This document shows, piece by piece, positions 52,031 to 52,127 of a stretch of 52,127 bases of DNA. The position numbers and the translations under genes are program-made. Position 1 is the stretch's first letter. Each line of letters starts with the position of its first letter. The notes beneath the pieces are model-generated. The model worked only from the letters and a program-made list of their open reading frames with translations, was not told the origin of the DNA and searched no databases. The stretch spans positions 1 to 52,127 of the forward strand of contig CAYXDG010000016.1 of the NCBI GenBank assembly GCA_964463655.1, read 5' to 3'. This DNA is from Halothece sp964463655 (GTDB lineage Bacteria; Cyanobacteriota; Cyanobacteriia; Cyanobacteriales; Rubidibacteraceae).

Positions 52031-52127
52031 ATGAAATTAGACCGTATTACCAGCAACCCCAATCGTATGAATGGACAGCCCTGCATTAGGGATTTACGCC
52101 TTACTGTTCGTCGGGTACTTGAATTAC
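52031..52127 (+). CDS. DUF433 family protein, N-terminal part (runs off the window)
   Basis: From the ATG at 52031 the frame reads MKLDRITSNPNRMNGQPCIR and continues DLRLTVRRVLEL to the window edge. This is the conserved start of DUF433 proteins, small helix-turn-helix partners of PIN- or DUF5615-type toxins in cyanobacteria. AAAGGG lies 8 nt upstream, favouring 52031 over the in-frame ATG at 52025. The toxin, if any, lies beyond the window. Confidence 0.85.
   Translation, partial: MKLDRITSNPNRMNGQPCIRDLRLTVRRVLEL

Noticed and set aside
51868..52089. 73-codon plus-strand frame near the end
   Set aside because: It overlaps the DUF433 gene in another frame and shows no family features.

Overview
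The window is chromosomal DNA from a cyanobacterium. It begins inside psbD (photosystem II D2) and carries ycf4, chlM and acsF (chlorophyll synthesis), an NTRC-type thioredoxin reductase, a CYP110-like P450 and many GCGATCGC (HIP1) octamers. A ProX-type betaine-binding lipoprotein and the overall gene content would suit a unicellular, possibly salt-adapted lineage, but that is inference only. One run of 100 N at 50637-50736 marks an assembly gap inside a multicopper oxidase gene.

Layout. 1-10.7 kb: psbD/ycf4, a cyclophilin lipoprotein, a PEP-CTERM-like secreted protein, a CASTOR/POLLUX-like channel, an orphan HlyD adaptor, an M61 peptidase and a UbiH-like hydroxylase, with DUF29 genes interspersed. 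10.7-21.4 kb: a methyltransferase, a third DUF29 gene beside DUF29 and Uma2 remnants, a HEAT protein, an NtcB-like regulator overlapping a TrpD-like gene, ProX, an orphan histidine kinase, a pentapeptide protein and NTRC. 21.6-30.3 kb: priA, pdxA with a PP2C phosphatase, a glutathionyl-hydroquinone reductase pseudogene, a heptamer tandem repeat abutting a double-AAA ATPase gene, tRNA-Lys(UUU) and a photolyase. 30.3-38.8 kb: acsF, chlM and nagA on the minus strand, then DUF3318, cofH, a small membrane protein, a TPR protein and a B12-binding radical SAM protein. 39.1-43.1 kb: a compact MFS transporter / double SnoaL-like protein / P450 cluster preceded by a 24-bp near-perfect palindrome. 43.1-49.3 kb: a decayed accessory island with hsdM and IS1-family remnants, a STAND NTPase, two Uma2 genes, an anion permease, two near-identical 107-bp MITEs and an antitoxin whose toxin is lost. 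49.3-51.7 kb: a MerR regulator and a multicopper oxidase with a MerR-type promoter. The window ends in the start of a DUF433 gene.

How genes fit together. ChlM and AcsF catalyse consecutive chlorophyll steps and are adjacent. CofH makes part of the deazaflavin that cyanobacterial photolyases can use as an antenna, and the photolyase lies 4 kb away. The MerR protein and the 20-bp-spacer promoter before the oxidase look like a metal-response unit. The MFS/SnoaL/P450 trio is the best candidate for an undescribed metabolic system. The two MITEs share terminal repeats with the IS1 remnant, which suggests a parent-derivative relationship.
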